From Pelecanus crispus (lineage: Eukaryota > Chordata > Aves > Pelecaniformes > Pelecanidae), in the NCBI RefSeq assembly GCF_030463565.1, contig NC_134676.1, positions 374,501 through 438,500 on the forward strand: a stretch of 64,000 nucleotides of DNA, in the 5' to 3' direction. Below the pieces are notes generated by a model that saw nothing but the letters and a program-made list of their open reading frames with translations, was not told the DNA's origin and searched no databases. This document shows, in pieces, positions 11,101-24,300 of this stretch. Position 1 is the stretch's first letter. Every line of letters begins with the position of its first letter. A program made the position numbers and the translations under genes.

Positions 11101-14000
11101 AATAAGTCTCCTATTATGTTTTGGACTAAAAGCTCTAGGATTGCTTTTGGAAGGATGAGATGTATTAAAAGAAAGGGATCTCATATGAGCTAAGATGAAG
11201 GACTTTGGTAGGGAGAAATCTATAACTAGACTCAAAATACATCTTAACTACTTCTGAGGTCAAGTAAATATTAAAATCTAGGATGATTTTGAGTGGAAAA
11301 TGTCTCTCATTCTAGTAAACAGACAAATATATGACAGACACACACAAACTTGCATCCACAGCTGTAGACTCTAAATTGTAAATTTCTTCTGTTAAGATAG
11401 CTTCTTGCCCAATAGCACATTAAAACCTGAATTTGTCACGTGAGATGTTTATCACAGTGCTGGAGCGTTCTGGCACCTGGCCAGCTGGTAGACTCCAGAG
11501 CGCTGATTTATAGCCAAGACTCGGCCCACTGGCAGATGGGGGAGTTAAAATTCACCTAATTCTCACTCTAGGTGCCTGGGTCTAATCTGCAATTCGCCAA
11601 GCTCCACGCAGCCACCAGCTAGCCTTTGGGGGTTGCATTAAGCCCCGTCTCGTGCCTAAGCTGCTGCGCTGCTCAGAAGTGGCACTGGTTTGCAGAAGGG
11701 GCCACTCTGGCTGGCTCTCCCGCAGCGGGAGCGACAGCAGCGCCGGGAGAGACCTCCCCATTGCTCAGTGGTTAGCTTATTCCCAGGATTTTGGGGAGCC
11801 ACATTTGCTCCTTTGCAATCTCCAAACCTTCGTTTCCTACCTCCTACAACGTACTCAGCTGGAAGGAGAGCCTGGTAGACGGTGCTTTGCTTCTTTTCTT
11901 GTCGAATGGAGCAAAGAGAGAAAGAAACCAGACTCCGCCACCGCAGTGTGAGTGAGGCGTGGGTCTGGGTCCCTCCTGCTGAGTGCTTGAGATCCGTGGT
12001 GAAACCACTGTTAATCTAGGCTGGCCATCACGAGCCAGCGACCCCCTGTGCTGCGAGGAAGGGTCTGCTGCTCCATGGAGGATGGAGCCTGACTGGTCCT
12101 CCAAAAGTAAATAAATAAACCGAGGACCGATGACTTGGTTTTTAGCTTTCATTTTTTAAAACCAAAATAATTAAAATGTGTGCCAATTCTACTGGACTTC
12201 TGAAGCACAGTTTGGTAATCCTTGTCCAGAATATTCTGCAGAAGCAATGCAGATTCCATTTTTCACTGGGATTAGCTCAGGAAAAGAGCACGGAATTGTT
12301 GTTAGTAATAGCAAAAATACAGTGATAGAAAACGTGTGCACGGCGTGTACGGATGTATTCTAACTCCTAAGCCTTGAAGTGTAAACTACGGTCTGAAGAG
12401 AGAGGTCTTGCTACTTAATAAATATGGTTTACAAGTTGGTTTTAAATTTGGTGGGTAGTGAAATGACTTTTACTCCACTTATTAGAGATTAATGAAGAAC
12501 ATACTTATGTAAATGTATGAATAGCTGCTTAGTTTAGGAAGCAAGAGGACTTTTAGTCTGCAAATTGTCCAACTCCGTGATAGTTTTGTGGCAATGCCTG
12601 TGTTGCAACATAAAAATTAGAGTGACTTTTCCACTGGAAAAGATAAATCAGCGGGTCCATTGTTGGTCTCTTCTAGGGCCTGGTGACACTGTGAAAACTA
12701 CCAAGCATGACTGTGCAGGATTTTCTTCTAGTTATTGAAAAGCCATCAGCTGTTTTTAGGACCAGCAACCATTGGACACCACTGACTCGGAGCGGACGGC
12801 CACAGAGGGGAGCAGGAGAGGTGCATGGAGCGGGGAGAGTCCCTCCCGCCGCTCCTGTCTTCGGGGGACATTTCCCTCCTTTGGTGGTTACCTCTTTCAA
12901 GGGTCCCAGTGCTGCCTTTACAGGTTGGGCATACACTCAGCGGCTAGCGACCAGCTTTATATTGCCATTGCTTCCGATACAGGCACTTACCAACCAAAAT
13001 AATCAGTACCTAGCTCTGAACGAGAGTTGCATGCAGTTTAAATGTAAGTGCAGACCACAACAAACTACAGTAAACCTGCACAGAGCAAGTATAAGCCATC
13101 TGTGTATATATATTTATATATGCCCATGTATAGCATATATGTATTTGAAAATGACGCTGGATTAGGTTTATGATCAGAAAGCGAGAAATCTATTGCAACC
13201 CATTCTTAACTACAGATTTTTTCTTCAATGTTGAGCTGTCTTTTATCTTGTTCTTCTCTCCTATAACTGGCTTTGAAGTCTGTCTGTCTTTCAAAGAAAC
13301 AAGAGGAAGAGGAGGAAAAGAAAAGCGCACAAGTAGATACAACCTAAGATAAATGGACGTAGTCTCAGGGCAGGGAAGAATGTAAGAATTTAATGTTAGG
13401 GCAGTCTCCGTGGGGCAGACAGCATTCAGATCATAATTGCTGCGTAATCTGTGCCTCCAGCAAACGCTGCCCGTAGCTATGGAACATCTCCACAACAGGC
13501 AGTTTTCCCCAAATTTAAAGAATGTATTGGACAAAGGCTAATGGCTACACAGAAGTTGATAACTCTTGTTATCCATCTGCAGAGGAGAATCTCTAACTAC
13601 AAAGTGAACATTTGCAATGCCCAAATAGCATGAAGAGTGAGAAATCCTAATAACTCTCAGCATGTTAACTGCTAGAAAAGCCAGAATACGGTAATGTCTT
13701 GAACAACGAGACACTCAGATTTTTAATTGTCTGTAGAAGAGATGCTGAGTTCAGATACAATACAAAGGCAGGAGGATTTGACAGGGCTTAGTAACTCTTT
13801 TTTTTTTGGCTGTTAATAAGCCAGAGCAAACTATTATCCAAAGAAATAATGGTTAGTTAGCAGGGACAGTGGGCTTGACACGGTTCTGTAAGGGAGTTAC
13901 CGTCAATACCTTGGCTTTTCCATGTATACCGAGAGGTATAGCATGACGCCGTGCAGGAGAGGTCACAGCTCCTACGAACGGCGTCTCTGAACGAGCGCAG
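8150..14000. other. Intergenic stretch without recognisable gene
   Basis: AT-rich DNA with no domain-bearing open frame. A 10-bp unit, GGTATCGATC, is tandemly doubled at 8684-8703. CACGTG E-box-like sequence occurs near 11440. The GC content of 9.5-10.3 kb and 11.5-12.1 kb is somewhat higher, but I see no exon with matching splice sites. Confidence 0.5.
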
Positions 14001-14542
14001 CCGCAGGCCTGGCAGCCGTGCGGGGGTCCCTACCCCGTGCAGAGGCAGTGCAGGCTGCTAACGCCGCGGCTGCCCGAGGCACTGGCAGCCCTCGCCCCGG
14101 GGCCTCGGGGAAGGCAGGAGCCGTGGCGGACGGGCTGGCTGGCAGGCACCGTGCCGGCGGCAGCGGCTCTGTCCCCGCTGCAGGGAGCCGCAGCTCCGGC
14201 CGCAGGCGTCCTGCTGGGGTGGGCACGGGGTGGGCGCCGGGGCCCCCGCCTCTGCCCCTGCGCAGGCCCGGAGCAGCCCTCCCTCTGTGCTGTAATCACG
14301 GGGACTCTGCCGCAGAAAGGCTTCGTGGCTACCCTTTATTTCTGCGACTCAGGCAGTCTTTCGGGGCCTAAATATCAGCTGGAAAGACGAGCGGAGGAGG
14401 CTGCAATGGTGTGACCCGTGCCGGCACTAAGGGCCCCTCCCGGGAGAGCCCCCTGCGATGGGGACGGCCTGCGCCCCGGGGATCGCCCAGGGGTGGGAGA
14501 AGGCCCCTAAGCTGCTCCAGCACAATACCGAACAGCTGATGT

Positions 14543-14638
14543 TCTAAGCACATCCCTCCTCCGGCAGCGCAGCGTGCAGGCTGGGGGGCCATCACCCCGC
14601 TGGCGGACAGGCCGGACGGGCTATTTTAGCAGGTCTCT
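14543..14638 (+). repeat. Left arm of a 96-bp near-perfect inverted repeat
   Basis: This 96-bp segment is the reverse complement of 16375-16470 with one mismatch (A at 14546). The arms are 1,736 bp apart. The segment is GC-rich, within a GC-rich patch from about 14.0 to 15.1 kb. I do not recognise it as a known repeat family. The high identity implies recent duplication or gene conversion between the arms. Confidence 0.93.
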
Positions 14639-15147
14639 GCTGCAGGCCGAGGCCGAAGCTGCCGTGCCCTGGGGGGCTTTCCTGGACCGGCCGCAGACCG
14701 AGGAGCAGGCGGCTGCACGCATGGCGCGGCCGCGGCGTCCCCGGGCTGCATGCGGAGAGAGCCGCGAGCCGGGTGAGGCCCGACCTGTGTGCAGCCCTGC
14801 GCGCTGGAGGGGTGCCTCCGCCACAGGGAACCCGTGGCAGTCTGCGGGAAGAGCCCGGCCGCTGTTCCAGGGAACCGATGTCTTCCCTGCGGCCAGGCAG
14901 GCTGGGATCAGGGCTCGCAGGGCGTGAATGGCCGCGGCCAAGCAGGAGAGGTGGTCTCCAAAACCTGCGTGCGCCTTGGTCCGAGCTGGGGTTCAGCCGT
15001 ACCTGCCCTTCCCAGCAGCAGCTCAGATCCCATCCCATCAGGAGCATCCATGGAAGCCGGGCTGAGCGGTGGCATGGCGGGAAGGGTGCAACGGCGTCCT
15101 CGTGGTGGGAAGGGGTGCGATGGCATCCTTTCTCCTTCCGTAGGACT

Positions 15148-15425
15148 GTGCGTGAACAAGCCCAACTCTCTCAGCCTTTCTCCATAGCAGAGGTGGTCCA
15201 TCCCTCCGACCGTCCTCGTGTCCCTCCTCTGGACCCGCTCTCACAGGTCCACGTCTTTCCTGTGCTGGGGACCCCAGAGCTGGATGCGGTGCTCCGGGGG
15301 GGTCTTGCAAGAGCGGAGTGAAGGGGGAGAATCACGTCCCTCGACCTGCTGGCCACGCTGCTGGGGACGCAGCCCAGGACACGGCTGGCTTTCTGGGCGG
15401 CAAGTGCACATTGCCAGCTCATACA
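15148..15425 (-). mobile_element. Truncated CR1 LINE fragment, minus orientation
   Basis: Read on the minus strand it follows the CR1 ORF2-end/3' region: the stretch specifying AQKASR-like residues, the section on GTCCAGAGGAGG, and the CTGAGAGAGTTGGG motif. The CR1 3' end with its short tandem tail is missing, and so is everything 5' of this piece, so it is an internal fragment truncated at both ends. It lies between the arms of the 96-bp inverted repeat. Confidence 0.8.
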
Positions 15426-16049
15426 GTCTTGTTTTGTTCTGCAGTAAGACACCCTGAAACAAAGGAATTTGCTTATAGCATCTGTACTAGCCACACAGAG
15501 GCCCCACCGAGCAGTTATCTGGTTGGTCAGCATTGCGAATGCACCTCACCATGTACTCCAGCAGAACAAGTAGTTTAAGGGTAAAATGCTCCAGTGGAAG
15601 GTGTGTGGGTGTGCGGGCAGGAGCTGCCTGAGGGAGCGCACACACCTGATCAAAGCCATTTGCCCAGCGGCACAGAAGAGCGCTGCAGAAGGCCAGACCT
15701 GGACCTGGGCTTTCCCAGCCATCACCTCACAGACTCAGTCCTCCACCTGTGTCACCAGCAAGTTACGCAACAGAACCACATGCATATTGCAAAATGTGAG
15801 GCTAATGGATTTTCCCATGAGCACTGTGGTCTTTTCCGCTTACTAACACCTTCCAAATGCTGGGCCAGAAACCCCTCAGTCAGCTTTCTCTTCAAGCGTT
15901 AGCCACCTGCGTGATTAACATCCAGTATAACAAAGCTCATCAGCCTAGGACATTGAAAAACGTCGGTTTTGTTCCCTTAACGTGCCATATGTATGGGGTT
16001 TTTTCCTTCCTTCTCCTGATATTTATTCAAGTATACGAGGATTATTTCT

Positions 16050-16230
16050 GAATTATTCATCATACAGTATCTGATTAGACTGTGGCTGTGCTGGCTCCCA
16101 CTGCTTAATGAATGAGCCATTAGCCTTTTGCAGATGGTGCTATCAACAGCTATTTGAATGCTGTATGTTCACCTGCGTTTACACAGCACTGTGAGCGAAA
16201 GGATAGAGCTGAACCTAAACGCAGGGTTGG
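16050..16230. other. Possible conserved non-coding element (weak)
   Basis: A non-repetitive, moderate-GC stretch containing homeodomain-like TTAATGAATGAGCCATTAG-type sequence and a CAGATGGTG E-box. It has no coding potential. The call rests only on motif density and absence of repeats; cross-species alignment would be needed. Confidence 0.15.
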
Positions 16231-16374
16231 GAGATGATTTTTTACCGTAGTACCCGTTAAGTATCATGTCACGTGCAGCACTCCCGGGCTCACTCACTGT
16301 CAGAGTCCACAGGACAGCCTCAGTAGGTGCTCCCTATAGGGCCCATAGGTGGAGTTTCCACCTGCTAAAGAGAG

Positions 16375-16470
16375 AGAGACCTGCTAAAATAGCCCGTCCG
16401 GCCTGTCCGCCAGCGGGGTGATGGCCCCCCAGCCTGCACGCTGCGCTGCCGGAGGAGGGATGTGCTCAGA
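16375..16470 (-). repeat. Right arm of the 96-bp inverted repeat
   Basis: Reverse complement of 14543-14638 with one mismatch in 96. Just outside its left edge the sequence ACCTGCTAAAG is followed, after a short GA run, by ACCTGCTAAAA inside the arm. This local direct repeat could be microhomology used in a template-switch event. The bases flanking the two outer ends do not match, so there is no target-site duplication of the kind a transposon would leave. Confidence 0.93.
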
Positions 16471-19400
16471 CCTTCTCTCATGGCTGGGATCCTACAAACC
16501 GGACAAGGAGAGGAAGTGTTTTTGCAACACTTAGGTTCTGTTTTAGTCAGTATCTAATACAATTTTCTCAGAACAGAAAATCTTTGTGTAGTTGAATATA
16601 TATCCTACCAAACTACTCATTACATCACTTCAAGCGATGAAGGAAAGTACATTAAAAGGAATTGCTAGCAGTTATGATCATTTACACTGTCTTTCTAGAC
16701 CAATGTGTCCTACAAGATTTGGTCACTGCTGCCATTTCAGAGCAATGGCTCACCTGCATGAGCAGATGCGGACACCATCTGTGTGCTCCAGATACTTCTT
16801 TCTCCTGAAGTGGGAAGTGAAAGAAGACACTGTCCTAGATAACCCAAGCAGTGGACTGATGACTGGCACAGGCGCACCCTTGCTTTGGGAAGGTCTTTGA
16901 CAGATGTTGGAAGACTTTACTGAACGGGGCAACACTGCATAGCTAGCTCATGGTGCCAACGAGCTTGTGAAATTCAACCCAGAATACGCAGCGTGCCTGT
17001 ATATGCCTGCTTGGCGGGGTTCCTCCTGGTGCCCTGAAGGCCGGCCAGGCAGTCTGGCACCGAAACAGCTGGAGAACGGGGCACGGGGAGGCGATGCCTC
17101 GTGGCATGCAGCCACCCACCGTCGCCAGCAGCAAGGCGTGCCTGCCCCTCCGTTGGGTACCAGCAGCGCTTTTACTGCTGCCTTTCCAGAGCCTACCCTG
17201 TAAAATGGAACAAGCACATAATAAAATAAGGATCAAGGGGAACCCAAAACATCCGGAGCTGGACTCTGAGCAAGTCATCAGAAGAACTATGTGAAAGCTG
17301 CTAGCAGCCTATTAAGAAACCTTTGCAGCTGGAGGAAGCTCAGTTAGGTGCAGCATTGTTTCCAGCAGGAGTGATTTTTGTGCTACTTTTCTTCTGTTTA
17401 CCTCAGGAAGCGCTATCCTCACGGATGAGGACGTCAGCAGCAGCTTAGCCTGTCTGAGGTTGCTGATTTCGAGCTGCCCATGATGTTCTTCCTACAACTG
17501 AAGCAAAAATAAAAATAAAGGCGGCTTGCTGATTTGCAGCCAGCACAGCCTGGGAGTCTTTCAAGCAATCTCAGACTTTCAGTGCTGGTACTCGGTATCT
17601 CCTGCTGGAGGAAGGACATCTGATTCATCACCACCAACAGCTATAGCAGATGAGTCAGGATTATACAAATTCCATTTAGTTTGTGTAACACCACCACTTT
17701 CTGTACTGAAAACTTCCTTCTCTGCCGCCATAAAGATCTCTACTGAACAAAACCCTAAATATGCAGCAATTAGCAAACCCGAACTGGGGCTGGTCACTTG
17801 CACAAGCTGTTTTTCGGTATCTGTGGGGTCTGGGCTGCGGCTGGAGGGAGCTGCAGGGCTGCGCGGGCAGCGTGGCGGCGGAGGGGAAGGGGCCAGCAGG
17901 AGGGGGCTGCTGCTGAGGAAAGCAAACTGGAACTGAAGTGTCAGAAAAGCTGCTCGATGGAGAAGTTTATCAGGTTGTGTGAAAAGCCTTCCAAGAGCAG
18001 TAACAGACACCCAAACCCTGTGATGAGTCAAATCAATAGCACAAATAACTTTGGTCAGAAATTTTGGTAAGATATGGGAGAAATGCAAGTATAGTTTCCA
18101 TTTGAGTACTGAACTCTGTATATATTGATTTAAAGCCCTGGATTAAATCCAGAACATTTAAAATATTGGCAAGCTCATATTCATGTTAAATAGTTAATAA
18201 TAATAATAAAAAAAACCCAAGTCCCTTACAAGCTTTGCTTTTATACACCTCATTTTCCCTAGTGATCATTTTAAGAAAATACGGTTTTTACAAACAGCTA
18301 GGAGACACCAAAATTCCTCAAAATGCTGTACTGACTGTTGAGAGCTCAGCTTAATTCACCGCCTGTGGCACGAGGGGGGAAAATGATCCCTCCCTGTGAA
18401 AGACAGGTGCTGTTATCGCCATTTCCCTTTCTTTCAAATTGCAAATATTGCTGCCTCTACAGTGACTCTCCCACCTAACGGTATTTAATAACAGCTGAGC
18501 TGGCTCCTGTGCTAACAGTTGCCCGGGAAATAAGTCAAAAATGAACGTGAGTCGGAGAGTTTCAGCAATGTCTGCTTTTGTCCTGAGAATTATCGACAGC
18601 AGGAGACTGCAGTGAAAAACCGACAGTGTCTCTATACAGCTGCCACTCGTGTCAATGGTGAACTCACAACGGAAGATCATTCACAGGTGTCTGTGTTACA
18701 CATTGTTAGCGGTTCTGTCACAGCGTAAGTTGGGAGTTGATGAACGTCACTTCGCAGTTACGAAGCGCCACGGAGCAGCGCTAAGCCTGGCTTGTGTAAC
18801 CAAACAGCAAAGCGTGCAAAGCTGGGGTGTGCACGTTTAGCAGCGCTGTACAATCGCTTGCTTGGGTGATCCCTGGCCAGGGCAGACGAGGTTGGCTTTC
18901 CTCATCCTCAGTGCATCCGCAGAGGGTGCCCGCGCTGCAGACCTGCCCTGCTGAGCACCGCGCAGTGCCTGGCTGGAGGGAGGACCTGCGCCCAGCCCTG
19001 CCAAAACTGCCGGCTCAGACGCGCTGCTGAGCTCACGCAAGCATCAGCTTCCAGGTGTGCAGAGGACTTCCAGCGTCGGAGAGCACGGTACCTGGGTGGC
19101 AGCTCCCCGGCATGACGCAGCTGGGCCCGCTCCACCCAGGGTCTGGTGGGTCTCACCCGCGCCCTCGAACGCCGGCAGCAGGGAGCCAAAGCAACCCATT
19201 GCCTCTGCCCTACTCACAGCCTGACAGCAGCACTCGAGGACCCCGCATTAAGGACACTTAAAACTACAGACACGTGTAATCTGTATATTTGCACAGATAT
19301 GCGCACATATATACACATACACATCTTCCTTACGTAGCACGTTTTAGGCTGTGTGCTAACAAATAGGAAATACAGCAAAATCTAAAAGCTCAAGCTTGCT

Positions 19401-21272
19401 AACCCTTAGCCTGCGCACGGCTCGTACCCATCGTGGGTTCTCCAGCCTTCGCCGAAGAGTTTGCTCAACAGGGAGACAGGCCAGGGTTGGCCCCGACCCC
19501 ACACACGGTCCTGTGGAGCGTTTCAGAAGTCTATGTAAGAGTTCAGGGGACAATCGTCAATAAAACAAGGCAAGTTTCTTTTTGTAAATATTTCTGAGGA
19601 AAATGAAATGCCTGCAGCCATCATCCAGAGGGACATTAAGGAAGGTTGCAGGTTTGCGGACTTAAACCACAGGAACCAATAGCATTGACAGCTTGTTGGC
19701 TTCCTTCCACCACCAACCTGAACCCAAGGTCTACTGCAGGCAGTCCTCTAGCTCAAGCTACATCTGCTGTCCTTACCAGTTAACTTAAATCATTACGGGG
19801 CTTTGGCATGACCCACATGTGCACGCTCTGTCCTAGGTAACTTTGCGTGTATTAGCATGGCGAGAAGGAGGGAAACGCCTGCTCCCTGCCTGGTGAGCGC
19901 TCTATGACCCTACAAAAGTCTTAAAAATACCCAACAACCTAAAACACCAAAAATGTTTTAAAACACATCTGGGTTAGGGAAATGCTTCTGCCTGCATAAT
20001 GCATCACCCTGTGACATGCCACCCTGCTAGTCTGATGTGCCCAGCACTGGAAACACCCCTGTCCCGTTTGACAAACGGGGGCAGAAGATGCAGGAGGATC
20101 GAGGGCTGCAGCGGAGGGAGGGGAGGAACCAGGGGAGCATCCAGCCCAAGCGCGGACCCAGCCCTGAGGGTTTCCGTGTTCAGCAGCAGCCCGTGCTCAT
20201 AGTTTTATCAGCCTGCTTTGAGACAGATGAGCGGTCCCTGGTGGCTTTCCCCTCTTTTGTACAAAAGGGCAGGTGGTGAGGCTCTTTTGGTTTGTTTCAC
20301 ATAAAAGAAACAGATACAGGACAGTTATCTCGCTGGAAGGGGTCCCCAGGTGACAGAGTATTCCCTGTGGAACGTGAGGTGGGGCGGCGGCACGCCCCCC
20401 CCTCAGCTGCTCTGGCCTGGTTACCTCCCCATAAAATTACCGTGTTTTTCCCGTGCAGCGTGATGGCTAACCATTATCCATTGGTAAGACATCCATCGCT
20501 GTCACTGGTGACAATACTTGGGTCCGACTGCACCTGCTGCCGGCCCTGATTAGATTGTGTTTAATGGCAGGCTGCTCGGGCAGATTACAGGCACGTCGTG
20601 GGCATCGGCTCCTCCAGCACCTGCACGCATTGTCTGCGGGGGCTAATCCACCGTTTCAGACCTGGGGTATCTTGCCTCTTTGTCCCTCCACCTCTCAGAA
20701 ACCTCTGTTTCAGAAACCGTGCTCCCACACCCCCACTGCTCCCTCACCAACGCCTGCCTACACCACGGGCTCAGCATCTGCGGCTTCGTTCCACCCTGGA
20801 GCTCGCTGTGCTGCCGCCGTCCCTCCGCATGGCCACCTTCCCCCCGCCAGCACCTCCCGAAGGGGCGGATGTGACCCGAAGGGCAGGCAGGGGATGCTGT
20901 CACCCTTGGGGCAGCAACCCTGAGGAAACTCCGGGAGGTGCTGGTTGCACAGAAAGACCTCCTTTTCACAGTATTTTAGTGGAACTGAAGTTCTCAGAAA
21001 CACTCCTTACATAGCATAACCTTAATAGTCCGGTACTGGAAACTCACATCGCTACCCAGATTCTTGCCAGGAAAAGAAACTCAGCGTCTCTCCAACGAGG
21101 GGATGCCCTGGGTGGACGGAGGGGCTCTGCAGAAGGATGTTGACGCCCGGTGGCAGGTCCAGCCGGTGGCTCAGGGGCGGCTGGCAGCCCCAGCGAGGGT
21201 TTCCAGCCTTCGCCTCAAAGGAATCGTAACAGTGGAACCGAGTAACTGGAGAAAGAATGACAGCTTTACTGG
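16471..21272. other. Intergenic stretch without recognisable gene
   Basis: Mixed AT- and GC-rich DNA. Open frames of up to about 170 codons occur (for example on the minus strand 17579-18088), but they show no known domain and no convincing splice sites. A short TAA/A-rich simple tract lies near 18196-18218. I see no further element here. Confidence 0.5.
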
Positions 21273-21354
21273 CATCAACCATGTGTTACCCTGTATGCGT
21301 CTGTGTGTCACCCCCTGCGCACACAGGCGCACACAGCATAACGCATGGTTGATG
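21273..21354 (+). ncRNA. Pre-miRNA-like hairpin (candidate)
   Basis: An 82-nt imperfect palindrome folds into one stem of 36 base positions with a terminal loop of about 10 nt (21309-21318). Position i pairs with 42627 minus i. In the plus-strand RNA 33 of 36 positions pair, three of them as U-G wobbles (21284, 21300, 21308). The unpaired positions are 21289-21290 (a two-base internal loop) and 21295. In the minus-strand RNA the wobbles would become A-C mismatches, so the plus strand is favoured. Size, loop and mismatch pattern fit a Drosha/Dicer substrate. I do not recognise a known miRNA family; an old palindromic transposon remnant is the main alternative. Confidence 0.35.
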
Positions 21355-24300
21355 GGGTGCGTACACACTTGGAGGAGCACCAGAACCAGATTCTGTTAAC
21401 GAGTCTTGACGGAGCTGTCCCCAGCCTCAGCGGGCACAACGCGTTCAGCAGACATGCATGCACGTTGGAGCCTCAGTCCTAAAAAGCCTCCTCTAGCGCT
21501 GAGTAACTAACTGCTAAAAATATTACTGTAGGGTTCCTTCATGACAAAAAGTATCATTTATTCCTTTTGAGCTGCTGTGTGACATTTCCCGCGAATGATC
21601 TCACCCACAGTGTTCCTATATCAATAGCAGAAACAACAGCCAGCCTCATGGGCCACAGCTACACCAGCTGACTAAAGAGGCCAGCGCCAGCCGCTAGTCC
21701 TGAGCCCAGCTGCACGGGCTGGCCAAGTTCATGCAATTCGATCAGCTTCACCTTCGAAACGGCGTGGCTGCAATGGTCTCTGGCAGGGCAAAACCCACAC
21801 TTGCTTAGACAGGATCTTACTGGCACACTAAAAGCAAAGCAAAGCAAGTTACTGGTACAACTCCTTGGTCTTTGTTTGCAGGTATCCATCTGTATCCACA
21901 TCCACCTAGGAACAACAGGAAATTTCAGGGTCTGCTTGTAGAAAAAAACCTCTTATATGAGCAGCGATTTGAACTTTACTCGTACAGCAGCCCCCTCCCT
22001 CAAAGGCTGCGAGATGAACCGGGTTTGTTTCATCAGCAGGCGCTCTGGCTAAAGGCTGATGGATTCCAGAGGAGAGCACAGTATGGGCAGGATTAGAAGT
22101 AGGCAAGGTGCATTGCTATTATTACTGTTAGAGCTTGTAGAATCTGTGTAACTTGGTGGCAAAATGAAAAAAAACAACCTGTTTTTCTTCTGGCTTGTTT
22201 CAAACCATCTTTTCGCTAATGAAGAAATATATCTAAAACAATCTCAAAGCACAGACATTACGCCGACAACAGTCTAAAAGCAAAATATCTCCATTTTATT
22301 GAAATGTTTCATCTCTTCTTTTTTTTCCTGTCAAAACTATTCCCTAAACATCAGTCACAGTTTTGCATGTTGCTCACTCTCCTCCCCCGCAACCGCATGA
22401 TGGATGGAAGGAAAGAATAAATTTCTGACAACAAAACTGATGCCCGAGCTACAGCAACAGTTATAACAACACTGAGAAAGCCAGACCAAGACTGAAGATC
22501 TCAGGAAAACTGGAGATCTGAAGCTCACGCATCAAAAGCAGCCCCAAAGGCAACAGCAGATGGAGAAGCGGAGCAAGAGCTTCCCGGGGTCCCATCACCT
22601 AGGGGAGCCCTGCACCCCGTGTTCGGTTCACGCGCGCGTGAGTGCCCGCACCAAGCGACAGACCTTTGCTCGCCTCCTCCTGGCTCTGGTCCGCGGGGTC
22701 TGAGGAGGAGGAGGTTTCACCACAACGTCCCCGGTGCCGGGGAGAGGGGCAAAGGGGCAGGCAGGAGCCGGCCCCAGGCTACGGCAACCTCTCCAGGGCA
22801 CGGCGGCCGAGCACGGAGCTTGCCCTGGCACAGCCCTCGCCTTGGGTCCCGCTCCTGCAGCTGGTGGCACGTCGCAGTCGCTGTGAGCCTGGCCAATACT
22901 TTAAAGGAAGTATAAAGCCACTCCCCCCGCACTGAAATCACACTGGAAATTAAATAGTTGAATAAAAATTTAAGTTTGATATGAAAGTATGCACTGGGAG
23001 ATAGTCTATCGAGTTCCCACCCTAAAGGCTCAACTGTTTGTTAGGCACCCAGTGTCTACTCTCACAGTAAAGTAAGGGTTTAAAAAAATTAGCAGGCGGT
23101 TTCAGGGGTAGCTGCCAGGGTGCAGCAGGGTCAGGGGTGGCCACAGCGGGTGTCTGAGCCAGGGGGGACCCATGGGGCCCCCAGCGTGGGCAATGCACTG
23201 GCAGGCAGAGCCGGGGCTGGCAGCAGGGTCCGCTTCACAGCCCGTATAATTTTGGAAGAGAAAATAACCTCACAGCTTTATTTTCATCATTTTGTCCATT
23301 GAAGATGGGTAAAGATTTTTCAGTGAGTGAGTTATGGACTTGTGATAACAACAGAATGGTAAACAGCAAAACCCGATCTAGACCCTGCTTAGTCTGTCCT
23401 ACCTATGAGCCAGGTTCAAATGCCGCGACGCAATCTTTGCAGGCAAAGAAATTGGATTGAGCCGTTCTGAAAGCCTTTCTCCGCCTCCCTTCTGTGGGAA
23501 CAATACAATTATACAAGCCCAACATGGAAGAAATGGCTTGGCTTCAGATAAGGAAAAAATGTACATTTTGCACTGTGTGTGGGCAAATAATAATCTAGGT
23601 AGCAAAGTCAGCTGCTGAGCATCATCTCTCTACTCACTACATTTTTTTTATTACTTCTTCTTAGAGCTGTCCAAAAACGTCCGTCTTACATAATTAAAAC
23701 CAACTCCAGTTTGTGATACATCAATATTCTAATTATACCTTTTGTACCTTATATATACACCATAGTTTGAACATCTTCAGATCTGGCAGGCAGATGGAGT
23801 TTAACAGGAAATATTACATCAACAGATGCTACTACCTAGTTATCTTTGCTCAGTCTGGGAATAAATTGAGGGGTAAGGCAAGAAAACATGTTTTCTTATA
23901 GGGCCACCATCTGCTAATTTGAGAAGCTGCTGTCACTGATGACTCAGTATCACTTGTATATGTAAAAATACTACTAATATCATTCTCAAGACAGCTATTA
24001 TTATATATTAACTTTATTATAACTATTGACTAGCACCAAGACAACAGCAATAAGAAAATATTGTAACTAATGAGTCTAAAAGGAAAATAAATAGAATTAG
24101 TTGAAGGAGCAGTTATTTCTCTTGGGAAACTTTAGATAACAAACCTGATTTTTATCCTTCTTTTCTATCATATTCTGCTAAGAAAGGGAAATGTTTGTGG
24201 CTTGACATCAGACAGAGCTTTTCCAGTTGTGGAAGTTACAGTCTTCACAAAAAAAAAGGGGGGGGAGGGTGTTTATCAGAGTTTATAAAGAAAAGAACTG

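Noticed and set aside
17579..18088. 169-codon minus-strand frame with a non-low-complexity C-terminal part
   Set aside because: The end looks protein-like but matches no family I know, lacks clear splice sites, and its start is Pro-rich low complexity. A protein search with the last 60 residues would settle it.
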